Shown here one piece after another: positions 24,649 to 35,656 of a DNA stretch of 64,000 bases. The stretch comes from Phytoseiulus persimilis. Its lineage: Eukaryota; Arthropoda; Arachnida; Mesostigmata; Phytoseiidae. The first letter of the stretch is position 1; the number at the start of each line of letters is the position of its first letter. Below the pieces are notes generated by a model. The model was not told the origin of the DNA. It did no database searches and saw only the letters and a list, made by a program, of their open reading frames with translations. Location of the stretch: positions 15,578,211-15,642,210 of the forward strand of contig CM075104.1 in the NCBI GenBank assembly GCA_037576195.1, given 5' to 3'. The position numbers were made by a program, and so were the translations under genes.

Positions 24649-24654
24649 TTTATT
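24649..24654 (-). terminator. Minus-strand poly(A) signal, probably for the zinc-finger gene
   Basis: TTTATT on the plus strand gives AATAAA on the minus strand, 14 bases beyond the SNRNP25 signal. It is the signal I noticed at the far end of the AT-rich region downstream of the zinc-finger stop. Confidence 0.45.
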
Positions 24655-24862
24655 TAATAGAGAAGTGTTAGTTGGTCAAAATCTTCATCATCGTATTAGC
24701 CGGGTAGAATAACGTTTTTGTATACACAACGTATTTTACAATAATTCATGTTCGTCGTCGATTCATCTCTTTCTCATTCAGAGGGGTAATAACATATAGA
24801 TTTCTCTGTGATTCAGCACCTTTCGAATCCAGTTCTGAGGCCAACATGCGGCGTCGATCTGT

Positions 24863-25140
24863 TCGTACCTAACATCCTGCTCTTATTTTCGTCTCTAAAT
24901 CTTCTGCCTAGTGCCACAACGGGACGGACTCTCTCTCGACTCGTACCTAACATGACCATCTGATCGTGTTTTTCTCTCCCAGATCCTAGATTTTCCTGGA
25001 CAGCCCCAGATTCCATGATAACCTTCCGGATAGTTCTCTGAATCGCGCCCGTCTCGGACTCTGGGGGCTCGAATGCCCCCAGAGCCCGAAACCTCCGATT
25101 TTCGCACGTGCAACGGGACACCTTTCTAATTGTTCTTTTG
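24863..25140. repeat. Diverged short repeats
   Basis: TCGTACCTAACAT occurs at 24863-24875 and again at 24941-24953 (78 bases apart). A second word related to ACCTTCCGGATAGTTCTCTG recurs about 98 bases further on as ACCTTTCTAATTGTTCTTTT. It looks like an old tandem array. On the minus strand the repeats also show as the peptides RTIRKV (twice) and MLGTSR / MLGTNR. Confidence 0.5.
25054..25089. repeat. Strong hairpin, GC stem in AT-rich DNA
   Basis: A perfect 10-base stem, CTCTGGGGGC (25059-25068) with GCCCCCAGAG (25075-25084), has a 6-base loop. It extends past one mismatch by four more pairs (TCGG / CCGA). If the minus-strand 3' UTR reading is right, this is an RNA stem-loop in that UTR. It is shorter than a usual microRNA precursor. 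Confidence 0.85.
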
Positions 25141-26445
25141 AGAATTTTTCTGTTCAAGCGTTATTCCCATATAGTCTCCCATCGACTCCATCAATCATCC
25201 GGCATGATTTACCTAACAATTAGCAAAGGCAAACTAAACGCCGTGGCAGCGATCGTACAGTATCGTTCTGGTGGGGCTTCGCCGTGAACACTGGATCGCG
25301 TCCGGCTGGAATGTTCTGTATGCGCAAGGGTTTTCACCTATTCTTCTATTCCTAAGGACAAATAATAATCATCCGAGGCGAGATAATCTCATTCACGTGT
25401 CCGACAACAATGATTACGGCAATGACGAAGGATTGTTGAAGTGATTTCGCGATCCGACCAACAGCTCGTTTTCGTATGAAAAATATACGTCCATCGATAG
25501 TTCTCTCGCCGAGAAAATCTTGAACCAATCATGTCCTCCTCGGAGGAGGATCATTTCTATTCGAAAATGACGCTTCATGTTATAAAATCGTAATTCATAT
25601 AATAACTTGTGACACTTTGAATCCGTCCCCGGGGGATGGATGGCCCGACGTCATCAATCCGTCTGAATGTAATAATAAATATTAAGTACAGCTCACATAT
25701 TATCGTATGTGTCATGGAGACCATCATGACGGAGCTCGATTCGATAATCGACGTCCACGATGACGACATCATTGACGGTACATCAAGTTCGAGATCGAAC
25801 TCGCTCGCTCCAGATCCTGAATCGCCTCCCAATCGCGTAATACAACAGGCGTAGCGGTCAGAAACGTCTCGGAGAAGGCACGGCGTGAACGCGCGTTTGT
25901 TTTGTTTCTCGTAACAACGATTCACAGTACAATGAATGCAACTTGCAATATGGGACACACAACTTCAATTTACAGAGGAGGGGAGGGTGAGGGGTGGGGG
26001 ACCACTACAATTCTAATTACTATTCCTAATTTACGAGATTCCGCGGACAAAAATATACAGAGGCCCTCGGATCCCCGCGCCGCTGCCGCGACCGGGCAGG
26101 TGAGCTGCCGCGCGCGCCGCGTCTCCTTCCTCCACGACGTGCAAGGACCGCGCGTTGGCTGGGCGATCTCTGGGCCAGGTGGTGGTGGTGGCGATCAGCC
26201 ACCGCAGGGACAATCATTACAACTCGCTCGACATGATCTCCTCTGGACATCGAGGAGGCCTCTTTCGGCGACAGTGATTCACGACGGTGCTACTATATGC
26301 ATGTTTGTTGATCTCGAATAGAGTGTTAGTGCAATGACAGGACATGTTGTTGTTGCCGTGGTAGGGGTCGGTGTTGGCGCTTTCGTCGGTGGAGGCGGCG
26401 GTCGCGTTGATGTTGGCGAGTGTCGATGAGTTAGAGGACGCTCGT

Positions 26446-27035
26446 TCACGCAGTCATCTCCGTCTGCATCAAAGACGAGGGATTGACAGGAGGCTCGGGT
26501 GCATCGTCGATCTCCGTGACATCGTCTTCGTGGGCGCTGATTCCGCTCACAGGAGTGACGCCTTCCTCACCAGAGCCCGGCGATCCTTGCCCGACAGGCA
26601 GCGGGGACGAGTTGTTGTCTCCGGGTATTCCGGGCAGCTTGTGGGTTTTGTTCATGTGGTACTTGAGATGGACTTTCTGGGTGAAGCGTCGCGGGCACAG
26701 CGGACACTCGAAAGGCCGCTCACCCGTGTGGATGAGGATGTGGCGTTTCATGTGCGACGGAGTCACGCCGAGGAAGTTGCAGTAGCCGCACTGGTACCGG
26801 CCGCGGCGCTTGTTGGGCGAATTCGGGTTCTGCTGAGTCATCCTGCGTCTTCCTTGAGGTGGGATGGGCGTCGGGTTCGCGGTGGGACTGAAGTTGTTCG
26901 AGGGCTCAGGACTCTCCGATCTGGCGCCGGAGGCATTTTGAAATGCGGCGAGCGCAGCTGGCCACAGGTAGTTGGCGTTCACGTCTGCAAGAGACGCTAG
27001 CAACGTTAGCAAGTCTGAAGCCATGCTCTTGTAGT
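26446..27035 (-). CDS. C2H2 zinc-finger protein, terminal exon (two fingers)
   Basis: The minus-strand frame ends at 26446. The exon probably begins at an acceptor, CTACAG, just before 27035; a second in-frame acceptor, TTGCAG, precedes 26984. Counting from the internal Met at 27024 (192 residues), finger 1 has C79, C82, H95 and H99, and finger 2 has C107, C110, H123 and H128. They are joined by a TGERP linker. A basic patch (KRRGR) precedes the fingers, and a long Pro/Ser/Glu-rich acidic tail follows. Two fingers in one 3' exon preceded by a disordered linker is the layout of alternative C-terminal exons of arthropod BTB-zinc-finger transcription factors. I found no BTB exon in this window, so that assignment is inference. 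Initiation at the internal ATG (context AGCATGG) is also possible. DNA binding is expected from the fingers; the target is unknown. Confidence 0.88.
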
Positions 27036-29293
27036 CTGTAGATGGCAAACGAAGGAAAGCTCCAGGGAGGAGAGACAGACAATGGGAAAGGCAAAGAGGG
27101 TGCGGAGAACAACTGATGCGACAATAGTCAAGCATGCAACGGGAATAGAAAACGATGTCGATGCGTCGGCGGCGCAAGCAACTCTCGGAGTCTGGAAAGA
27201 GAGGAAAGAGAGAAACGGGTTGCGTCGGCGGGATCCTGGAACGGAAGAAAAAAAAAATTCTTTTTGAGTGACTACGCGTCAACATCCCTTTCCAGAGAGC
27301 GGTTCCGTCGCGCTCAGGTCAACAAGCGAGAGGCACACGCTCAAACGAACAGACACGCACGCACGCATTCACGCCAGCACGGAGCACGCTTATTCGCATG
27401 CACGTACGTGGGACCAGACTCGATGCGTCTGGAGGACTCCGCTTCGCTCTGTACTTTTCTCTGAATAGGTAGGAGAGGTTTTTTCAGTCGCGTTCGACCC
27501 CCGACGACAACCTCGAGAGGCTGCCGAAGTTTGCCTGTCTCCTGCCAGCGAACGCCAGCCCGGGTGAAAAGTGCACAGGGCCGCTGATTACAGATTTTTC
27601 AGCCTCTTTACGTCTTCTGCAGCAGCACCGCGAGAGGAGACAGGGCAGCAGCAGCAGCGGCGGCAATGAGGCCAGGTGAGACCAGCGACATCTGCGACAT
27701 CGAACAGCCGATGTTGAAAACGACGTGTCTTCAGATAAAACCTCTCATCGTCTGGACTTTGCTGTACGTTCCTCTAGCCCTCCGGACTCAATGGTACGCC
27801 GTCGTACCTTCCTGTTGTCGTTCGCAGCTCGAATCACCTGGAATAGAAGAAAACAATTGGTTGGAACTGGATCTTATGTCTGTCCTCGCGATATGAGCAT
27901 CCAAGAAACCGGTTCGTTATGAACTTATGTCTTCTGGCACTGTGAGAAATTCGCGACGACCTTCCACCTAACGGCTCCAGCAAATAACCCAAGAACCAGC
28001 GTTTCAGGTGAGTCGTTCGCGTTCCGCACACCGCCCCCACCCCCTCTCCCTCGATTCCAGAGCGGGCGATCCAGGGTTCAGACCCGGAGTGCGTCGAGAC
28101 CGTGTTCGGAGCAGCAGGGGCATGTTCCGCGGCTTGGACGGACTTTCTCGCGCGCCGAGGACGGGCATATCTCGGAACAATTTCCAGAATCTAGTTCCTG
28201 TCGTGTTCGTCGGGTCAGTCCATCGAAGCAGCATTGTTATGCTGAATCCCTTTTTTCTTTCTGGGCCGTCTGTCCGCCAACCGAGCGACCGGCCGGCTTC
28301 CTGCGAAGCGTCTCAGGGCCAACCGGATTCTGGGATCCATCCGTTCCTTGGTTCGCTCGCTCGTCTGTCCGTCCATCTCGGCGTCCGTCCGAGGTGACTT
28401 CGGTGAGACGGCGCCATCGGCCGAAAAGACAGGTGAGGAGCGAGCGAGCGAACTCTTACAGACTTGGCAATGATGTTTCGAGAGGCGCCCGGCTGCTTAC
28501 TTTGCCAGCCTACCTGACGACTGCACGGAACGCACTTACTCGATACGCGGCCCCCGAAGGCATTTCGACTGAGGAGGGACGGCTCGTGAACACTCACTTG
28601 TTCGCTTCTGCCGGCCCGCTCATCTATGAGAACAACTCGAAAAGAGCGTCAGTTCGAGTTACAGAAAATCAAAGACGCGTCTCCCCTCGGTTCATCACAG
28701 AGTCGGTTTCTGAGCGTGTTTTCGTTTCGGCTGTCGTTCCTGCCAACGCGGCGTCTCTCGCCACCGCGTGTCCTCGAAAAGTTTCCTCGGAGCCGGCCGA
28801 ATCTGGTTCTGCATATGGCCCAGAGGAATAGCGAACAGCTGCAGCGATAAATGAGTACGGATATGTATTCCGAAGCAATGAATCATTTGGGGCAAGGCCC
28901 GGTCGGAATTCAAGTAACGGTCGAAGTCGGTCGGCACGAGGCCCACTTCCAGTCGGAGCCACCGGCGTGTTCCATAATACGGAACCGAGCCTGATAGCAG
29001 CACTGCCGCCGGTGGAGCCGGCGGCATCGCGGCCCGTAACACTGCCGAGAACTTCTGCGTCATCGGTTCGGTCGGCCTAGGCTAGCTAGCCTACTGAATG
29101 TGTTTGGCTCCTGGTTGTGGAACACGGGATGGAACATCATTCAGGCCGGCGGCGATCGGAGTCGACTAGAGCATAACAGAGCCGAGCGGAGTCGGGTCGA
29201 CTTCATGGACCAAGAGCTCAAAACAATGCTCTGCTGCTATTTGTTTCAGCGGGCCACTTGTCGTTGCTCTGGGCGGACGAGCTCCCGTCTCTC
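27036..29293. other. Region upstream of the zinc-finger exon
   Basis: No recognised exon. It would be intron of the zinc-finger gene if its BTB exon lies further right. Triplet-rich CAG/CGG runs occur at about 27621-27664. A GTGAGT donor-like site lies on the plus strand at about 28009. Confidence 0.5.
27621..27664. repeat. CAG/CGG triplet-rich tract
   Basis: CAGCAGCA, an interruption, then CAGCAGCAGCAGCGGCGGC-like triplets. Low-complexity DNA, possibly transcribed, with no frame I would call coding. Confidence 0.7.
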
Positions 29294-29803
29294 ATGGATT
29301 CAGTGAATTCAAGCGACAGAGCAGGCAACGCCTGCCTAACGGCTTTGCTCTATGAGGTGTCGTCCACGACTGTGACAACGACCTCCGCTCAAATGCTAAA
29401 CCTGAACCACGTCTTTCGGGAACCCCCAGTCAGCCGAATCGGTAGCAGCGACGAAAACTGCAGCCTGACGGGCCGGGTCCCGAACTCCGAGACCTCTCTC
29501 GAACAGGGACAGGCAGCGAATGCCCCGCTTCCAGAAGAGCGGCTGCAGGAGGAAACCGGAGCGGTGGACGGTCGATTCCAGTTTGAGGAAAGCATATTCG
29601 GGTGTCAAGCTCGTTGCTGCTCCAGTGGCCACAACGAGGCGGAGTTGAACAGCTTGCTGCATCGACGAGCGAAGCGGGCAACGATTCAGCCGATAGAACT
29701 CTTCCACCGAAGTCACTACAGTGGAGGCGCTTCAAGTGTTTTATTCATAAAAATAGAGAAGAACGGAGATGCTGATGATGAAATGACGGGAAAAATAAAA
29801 TAG
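29294..29803 (+). CDS. Unidentified open frame, possibly coding
   Basis: An ATG-started frame of 169 codons has a mixed composition not dominated by Arg/Ser. It ends in a Lys/Asp/Glu-rich tail that runs into an AATAAA (29794-29799) just before the stop. No domain, signal peptide or membrane segment is visible, and I do not recognise it. Shorter minus-strand frames overlap it. A minus-strand AATAAA lies at 29745-29740, so this may be a transcript end rather than a gene body. Confidence 0.25.
   Translation: MDSVNSSDRAGNACLTALLYEVSSTTVTTTSAQMLNLNHVFREPPVSRIGSSDENCSLTGRVPNSETSLEQGQAANAPLPEERLQEETGAVDGRFQFEESIFGCQARCCSSGHNEAELNSLLHRRAKRATIQPIELFHRSHYSGGASSVLFIKIEKNGDADDEMTGKIK
29794..29799 (+). 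terminator. AATAAA motif, possible poly(A) signal
   Basis: It lies in an A-rich patch with a minus-strand AATAAA (29740-29745) 50 bases away, resembling a second tail-to-tail transcript end. No confirmed gene is attached. Confidence 0.3.
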
Positions 29804-29876
29804 AAAGGAGCCGCGGCTTCGGCTAACAGCGCCTTGCGAAGAGAATTTGCGTGTCGGTCCGTCCGTCTGTCAGTTA

Positions 29877-30030
29877 CTCAGCCCGCCTGCTTGCCTGCCG
29901 GCCGGCCGGTGGGCCAGCGAGCGAGCGAGCAGGCAGGCAGGCAAGCAGAACAGCCGCTGTGGCATCGCGGCCAAGACTTCATCGTTTCCTCGTCGTCGTC
30001 GTCGTCGTGCTCGTGGTCGTCGTCAGCGGC
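29877..30030. repeat. Tetranucleotide tract with inverted repeat, then CGT repeats
   Basis: Units of CCTG/CTTG/CCGG pass into GCGA and then GCAG/GCAA. CTGCTTGCCTGCC (29887-29899) is exactly complementary to GGCAGGCAAGCAG (29936-29948), giving a 13-base stem. A CGT triplet repeat follows at about 29991-30024. Confidence 0.8.
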
Positions 30031-31451
30031 GGCGACGGCTTCGTCATCGCAATCGTTCCTCCAGACAGCTCCGTTATGACCAGCACCACAACCGCCGGCA
30101 CCAGCTCGAACAGAAGTGAAAATAAAGAAGGGGAGACGAACTTTTGCGCAAAAACATTGCTCAAGGGACAGATTTGAAGAACTCCGGGGTAAATAAACAT
30201 TCGCGCTCGGAAACGGCCGCGATTCGAAAGAAGACCTAGCTGCAACGATGTCAGATAACGGTTCTGCTGAGTTGCGCTCTTCGTGTAAGCTCGGTACTCC
30301 TGAAGTGACTGGTCGGCTGGCTGCTTGGCAAACGATTCTTGAACCCGAGCCAATTAGTCTAAATAATAAATTCGACTCGATGCCTCCATCGACGGAGATA
30401 CGACTCGTGGAAGCTGCGATCGGCCGGTCGTCTGATCATTGATTCCCGGTTTCCGGGTAGGTTCGGTGCGCAGTCGACACGAGAAGAATCGCAGAAGGCG
30501 GAGTGGTGTCCAAAGCCTCCTTTCGCTGGCAGAAGTTGCCGAAGACTCCGTTCCTTCGGTCCGCCCCGCCGATCTGGGCTTCCGAACCATGAACTATCTC
30601 CACGACTCACGCTCTCAACGCTCATGATGCACGCTGCGATGCAGGCTCCATGTACATTCTGTACGCTCGCGGATCCCACGTGTCCAAACCAGGGGCAAGT
30701 ACATCGGAAGAGGTACCATATGAGTGCCGACTCCGAGATCGACTTCAATTATTTCCCAGTTTCTGCGAGGTTCATCCTCAGGGTGAACGGAAGGAACAGG
30801 CGTGAGAGTATGCGGACTTGCTCCTAGCGTCTCATTCATCGGTTCCTCCGCGCGCACGCTCGCGATCAAGGCAGATTCGACAGAAGAATGCGCTCGGTTG
30901 TTTGGCGGAGACTTCGAGCCTCACGGTGTGGCCTCACGAAATCCGTCCGTGCGCTTGAGCGTCCGTACACCCGCCCGCCTGCCGGCCGGCCGGCTTGCTT
31001 GCGCGCCGACCATCCGAGCGAGCAGCCCGCCTGACTTTTTTTCTATCTTGTAGCTGCAGCCACCGTAACACAGATTCTCGTGACTGGTGGTGGTATCTAT
31101 CTATCGTCTATCTCTCTCTTTCGGTGTCAGTCTATCTTCTCGGCACACTCCTCCTCGTCATAGTCGTCCTCCCTTCTGAGCCGGAGCAGCCCACGGGCGT
31201 TTCGGGAAGACGTCTAACGACCTCGGGAGGGTTCCGCCCTACTCCAAAGATGCGCCGCCAACAACAACGCCGCATTCAACGACGTGGTCGACCCCTGAGC
31301 GGAGCGTCATGAAATCGGGCGAGACGGAGAGCGCTCCGGGACAGTCTCACTCCGGACTCGTCGAGCCCCAAACGCACTGGAGAGTTTTTTGGGTTTTCGG
31401 GCTTTCCGGTTCTTCCGACCTCATCGAGGCCGAAGAACTCCCGTGAACTTC
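30031..31451. other. GC-rich unassigned DNA
   Basis: No recognised gene. It contains another tetranucleotide tract at about 30965-31022 (CCCG/CCTG/CCGG/CTTG units) and a TATC-rich patch near 31091-31115. Confidence 0.5.
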
Positions 31452-31919
31452 ATGCGAGCGTCGATAACTCGCTTCCAAGCGGTCGGGCAGAGGGATAACC
31501 TCTCTCTCGCTCTACGAAGAGGCGTGACCCTTCCCGATGAAACTATTCCTCTGCCCTCTTCTGCAGAGCGCGGCCTCAGAATTCGCGGCACGGCAGATTC
31601 CTGCTCAAGGAGAGTCGCCGACTCGACGGAGGAGAGATCATCGTGGCGACTCCGGCCGGATCGCCGTCGCCGCCGCAGCAGCAGCGACAACATCTCCGTG
31701 GATGGCTTCAACGATGAGGAAGAAGACATGGAGCGAGCGAGGAACGGCCGAGAAACCGTGATGGCTCAAATCCTAGAGCGGTCACGGCGCATGCGCTGGT
31801 GTTCTTTCGGTGCTGCAGTCGCCGCTGCCGCCGACGTCGTCGAAACCACCATTGAAGAGATGCTCGGACGAGCGAGCGAGCGAGCAGCCAGTGAGCCAAG
31901 CAACGATGGAACGAGCTGA
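31452..31919 (+). CDS. Unidentified open frame in GC-rich DNA, weak
   Basis: An ATG-started frame of 155 codons has a basic Arg/Ser-rich middle, an acidic patch (FNDEEEDMERARNG) and an Ala-rich C-terminal part. Stop codons are rare in this GC-rich tract, so length is poor evidence, and part is read from GCGA repeats. No domain is recognised. A minus-strand frame overlaps it. Confidence 0.17.
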   Translation: MRASITRFQAVGQRDNLSLALRRGVTLPDETIPLPSSAERGLRIRGTADSCSRRVADSTEERSSWRLRPDRRRRRSSSDNISVDGFNDEEEDMERARNGRETVMAQILERSRRMRWCSFGAAVAAAADVVETTIEEMLGRASERAASEPSNDGTS

Positions 31920-34900
31920 GACTCTGAAGGAAGCGATCGAGCGAGCTAACGCTGCGCCAACGACAAGTGCGTCGTCTCCGTCTATCCTCTCCGTTGATGA
32001 CTCGGATCGGGGCCTCATTCCGGTGTGCTGGTGCTCCATCGCTCGCTCGGTCGCCTACCTGCCTGACGGCCTACCTGCTCGGCTGTTCGTTGCTCGCTCA
32101 CGGCGGCGGCGGCGAACTTATCTCCTCGTAATGGTGGCAGTCGTGGACGCGGTGGAGCTGAGCTCTTAGCCTCTACCTCGGTTCGCTTCGGTGCCGCCGC
32201 TCGGCCAACGACGGGATAGAGCGACCCGACGAGGGAGCGTCGGCCGTGGTAGTTCGCTCACTCGGTTCGGGTCCCTATACGCCCGTTGTTACTCCTGTCG
32301 CCTCGCTGACAGCGGCTGACTGGTTCGATAGAGGAACATGCTGGTTGGTTGCTTCTCGAGCTGACTACCTGACCGGCTGAAGCAGCGACAGGTGCACTCC
32401 GCAGATTGGGCTCCTTACAATGGAGCTTCATTAAAGCGGAGCCGCCTCCATATGAGAACGAGCTCCCTGATCGCTGGACAGCTCTTTCCGAGGGAACTCC
32501 TCAGGATCAAGAGCTCCTCGATCGCGTTACGAGTTTACAACCGGAATCCCTTCTCTGCACCTGATGGAACGTTCCTCCGGAGTTTTCCCGTGGAATCTGG
32601 AAAGGCTGACGGAGCACGTTCACGGGAATCGGAGCTCGGGAAAAGACGACCACGTGTACTCCCGTCGCTAGTTTGTCGGTCATTCGTCGCCGATGGTTTG
32701 ATGTTGCGAGAGTTCCCCCCGAGTTCAGTTGCCCCCATGGGGAGGGGTGGGGGTGCCATGCCTTGTCCGGCAACGGGAGCCCTGTTGTCAGATTTGACGG
32801 AGTCAACCGATGACGGCCGAGTCGTGTCATGCCCTGAATGAGATCAGAGAAGGCGGCAACGACTTCTCGCGAGCACTCCGCTGCGGAACAGAACCCATAA
32901 TGGAGCGTTGGCACATTTTCTGGCTTTCGAGAGTTTGCCGGTCGACGCGTTGTGAGTCGTACCTGGAGCACTGAAGTGTGTTCGGTCGGTCGGCCTGTGC
33001 TCTTTTCTATGTGTTCGGTTGGGGTCATCCACCGCTCCCAGCGGCGGCGGCAGCAGCGGCGGCAAAGGTCCTCGAGCGTCGACTTCACTCGAACTACCAG
33101 CGAGTCAGCCGCTCGCCGCCAACTGGTGCTCCAACGCTGAGCTGCCGACGCATGCGCTTCCTGACTGGCTTCTAGCCGCAGCTTCGAGAAGAGGAGCCCA
33201 CGCAATCGTAGACTCATCGCAGCCGCTGTTCCCTCACAATGAGAACCGAAGAATCAGCGACCGGCCCACCAGCGTGCGTTTGTTCGTCGTGGCTCGCTCG
33301 ATGGAGCCGGCGCGGCCGCTGCTGCGGAACGCCGAACGAGCGACCCTTGCTAGCTCCCGCGCGGACTCGCTCGTGACTAAGCGTTAAACTGAACTCATCC
33401 GGAGCTCCCTCTGCTCGATCCCACGTCAAAGGCTCACACAGAGCGGCAATGCCCAAGCTCTGCTCAGCGCTCGCTCGCCTGGTCTCCCTGCCGCCGTTGA
33501 TAGATAGTATCATGAGAAAACTCTACGCGATCAGTTACGTTTGCACGCGGTCAGCGTGCCCTCGGCGATCTCCGGCGGCTTCAGCGGGATTTTAGCCGAA
33601 CAGTCTCCTCTCCAGCCGGGAATCGATTCCTTGCAGCGTACCAACGGAAGTTGCGTCACGTCTCGCAGACATCGAACATACGATACCCTCCCACTGAGTT
33701 CACGAAAACCCCAAGGAGAACATGGCTTCAGATAACATCAATCGACGGTAAAAGAGAAATCGCCAGAAGAGACTGTGTTTGCGCCGTAGTCGGTTCCCAC
33801 GAGAAGCTGTTCCACTCGAACCGACTTTTCCGAGCGATTCCATCTCCCGCCTCCGTGGCTGTCGCTTTCCCTCTCGCCCTCGCTCTCTTTCGCTCTGATT
33901 GAAGTCGATCTCGGTCATGGAACTCGACTTTGCAAACTCTATTGACGAAGCAGAACGCGAAGCTGGGCGGTGATGATCCGCTCCCTCCCCCCGATCGCCG
34001 CTATTTCGGTGAAGCAAGATTATGGTTTCCAGCCAGCTCGCTGCTCCCCGAGGGCCCGAAAGTCGGGAAATCCGGTCGGCGCGCCATCGTTGTCTTCTTC
34101 GTGAAGTACAACACGCCCGGGAAGAAGAGCCTGGCTGATTGGTTGCATGCTCGCTCACTTGCAGGCAAGCGCTCTGGGGCCCGAGCCCCGACTGCAATCC
34201 GGAGATGTATCACGGGGAGAAAGTGAAACGCGGTCAACGCAGCCGGGACGATCCTCGTGTTGGTCGTCGTCGACAGCGGCCACCACCACCGGGCCATCAA
34301 GCAGGCCGGCCGGCTCGCTGGCAAGACAACAACGAGCTTTCGTATCGAATCATGAAAGAGAACCAAACGACATCCGCGCCTGACTTGACTATCAGCTGGT
34401 TGCCGATGCCCGAGAAGCTTTTCGGCAACGGCACTACTTCACTGCAACTTTACATCGAAGCCAACCAGTCGGGCGAGCGAGTGACGGTGCGACGAGAGAG
34501 AAGAGTCCGGATTCTGCCGGCCGCCGCCGGTGCTGTGGCTGCGGAAGTACTGAAATATTTCTTCCTCGTTCGATTTTTTCGCGTTTTCTTTCTAGATTTT
34601 TTTCTCTCCACGATTACAAATTACCCGGCCCGGAAAATCGGCATCTCGCGCCGCCGCCGCCATCATCGCTTCTTCTGAGGATCGGTCAGCCGGCGGAAGG
34701 ATCTGCCGGCTGGAATCCGGGTCTTCTCGCCACGTCCGAAAACGGAATCGATGGCGAGACGGCACCGAGGAACCGGGTCGAGTTGGGGAAGAGCCCCAGC
34801 TGTTCCGGCGGCCGGAATCCATCTCGTCGGAGGATGTCCACGAGCACACAGAGAGGCTCCAGCAGAGCAAATAGAGGAATCGGAGAGAGCGGAATGACGG

Positions 34901-35053
34901 AAGGATCGTTGGGCAAACTCGGAGTGTTTGATCAGAGATCGGAGTGTCGTCTGTTCGTCGGCCTTTGTCGGGGCCGTGGAGGGTTGCTGTAAACTTTACG
35001 ACAGTATGTCTGCCAGTCAAGACCGAGATCTCGAGTACACGAGATTATCGACC

Positions 35054-35076
35054 GATAGATAGATAGATAGATAGAT
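35054..35076 (+). repeat. GATA microsatellite
   Basis: Nearly six perfect GATA units. Confidence 0.95.
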
Positions 35077-35637
35077 CCATCGGTATTTATCCAACGCCCC
35101 GCTGGATCGGCCGGAGCGAGCGCCTAGCTGACGGAGGGACGTTCCGTGCGCGGCCAAGCTCCAGCTGCTCACTCTCGAAGCGATGGCGTCAGCTCCGGCT
35201 TCGTCGACGACGACGACGAGCTGGATGCCGGAACGAGGGACCCTTCCCAGCTCCCGAGTGGCCGGCTTGGATGCCGTCGAGATTCGCTCGAATAACGGCC
35301 GAAGTGGAACCTTTCGGCCCGGCGATTGAGTCCCTGAACGAAACGAGAGCGGCGGCTCCACCAGCTCGGCATGCTAGTTTAGTTTGAGAATTGTGCTTAG
35401 CCAGGAATCTCGAGGCGGTCTCTCATACAGAAACTTTTGCTCGACGAGTCGACGACTATTTACGCTTGGGTGTCGTGTTTCCCCAGCGAGCTCGCAGGTA
35501 GTCAAAGTCTTTCTGTGCGTCCGTCTGCCGTCATAGACAATTCCATAGTCCGTACGGGGCTTCTCGACGTGTTCGTCTCTCAAACGCGCTCTCCTCGTCG
35601 GAGCCACCGTCTGGGCCAGCCTCCGGCCTGAGCGGGG

Positions 35638-35656
35638 AAAAAAAAAAAAAAAAAAA
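35638..35656 (+). repeat. Poly-A run (19 bases)
   Basis: An uninterrupted A-run in GC-rich DNA. It could be the tail of an old retroposed copy, but I see no parent gene, body or target duplication beside it. Confidence 0.9.

Larger units (their letters stand above)
24636..26445 (-). other. AT-rich 3' region of the zinc-finger gene (probable long 3' UTR)
   Basis: About 1.8 kb separates the SNRNP25 end from the zinc-finger stop codon. It is AT-rich next to its surroundings and has no recognised coding sequence. A minus-strand AATAAA at its left end (24654-24649) would make the whole stretch the 3' UTR of the zinc-finger gene. A strong hairpin (25054-25089) and diverged short repeats (about 24860-25140) sit inside. 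Confidence 0.5.

Noticed and set aside
32507..33217. A 236-codon minus-strand frame
   Set aside because: Arg/Ser/Pro-rich composition, overlap with plus-strand frames and location in stop-poor GC-rich DNA; no domain or splice support.
35638..35656. Poly-A run as the tail of a processed retrocopy
   Set aside because: No gene-like sequence precedes it and no target-site duplication was seen.
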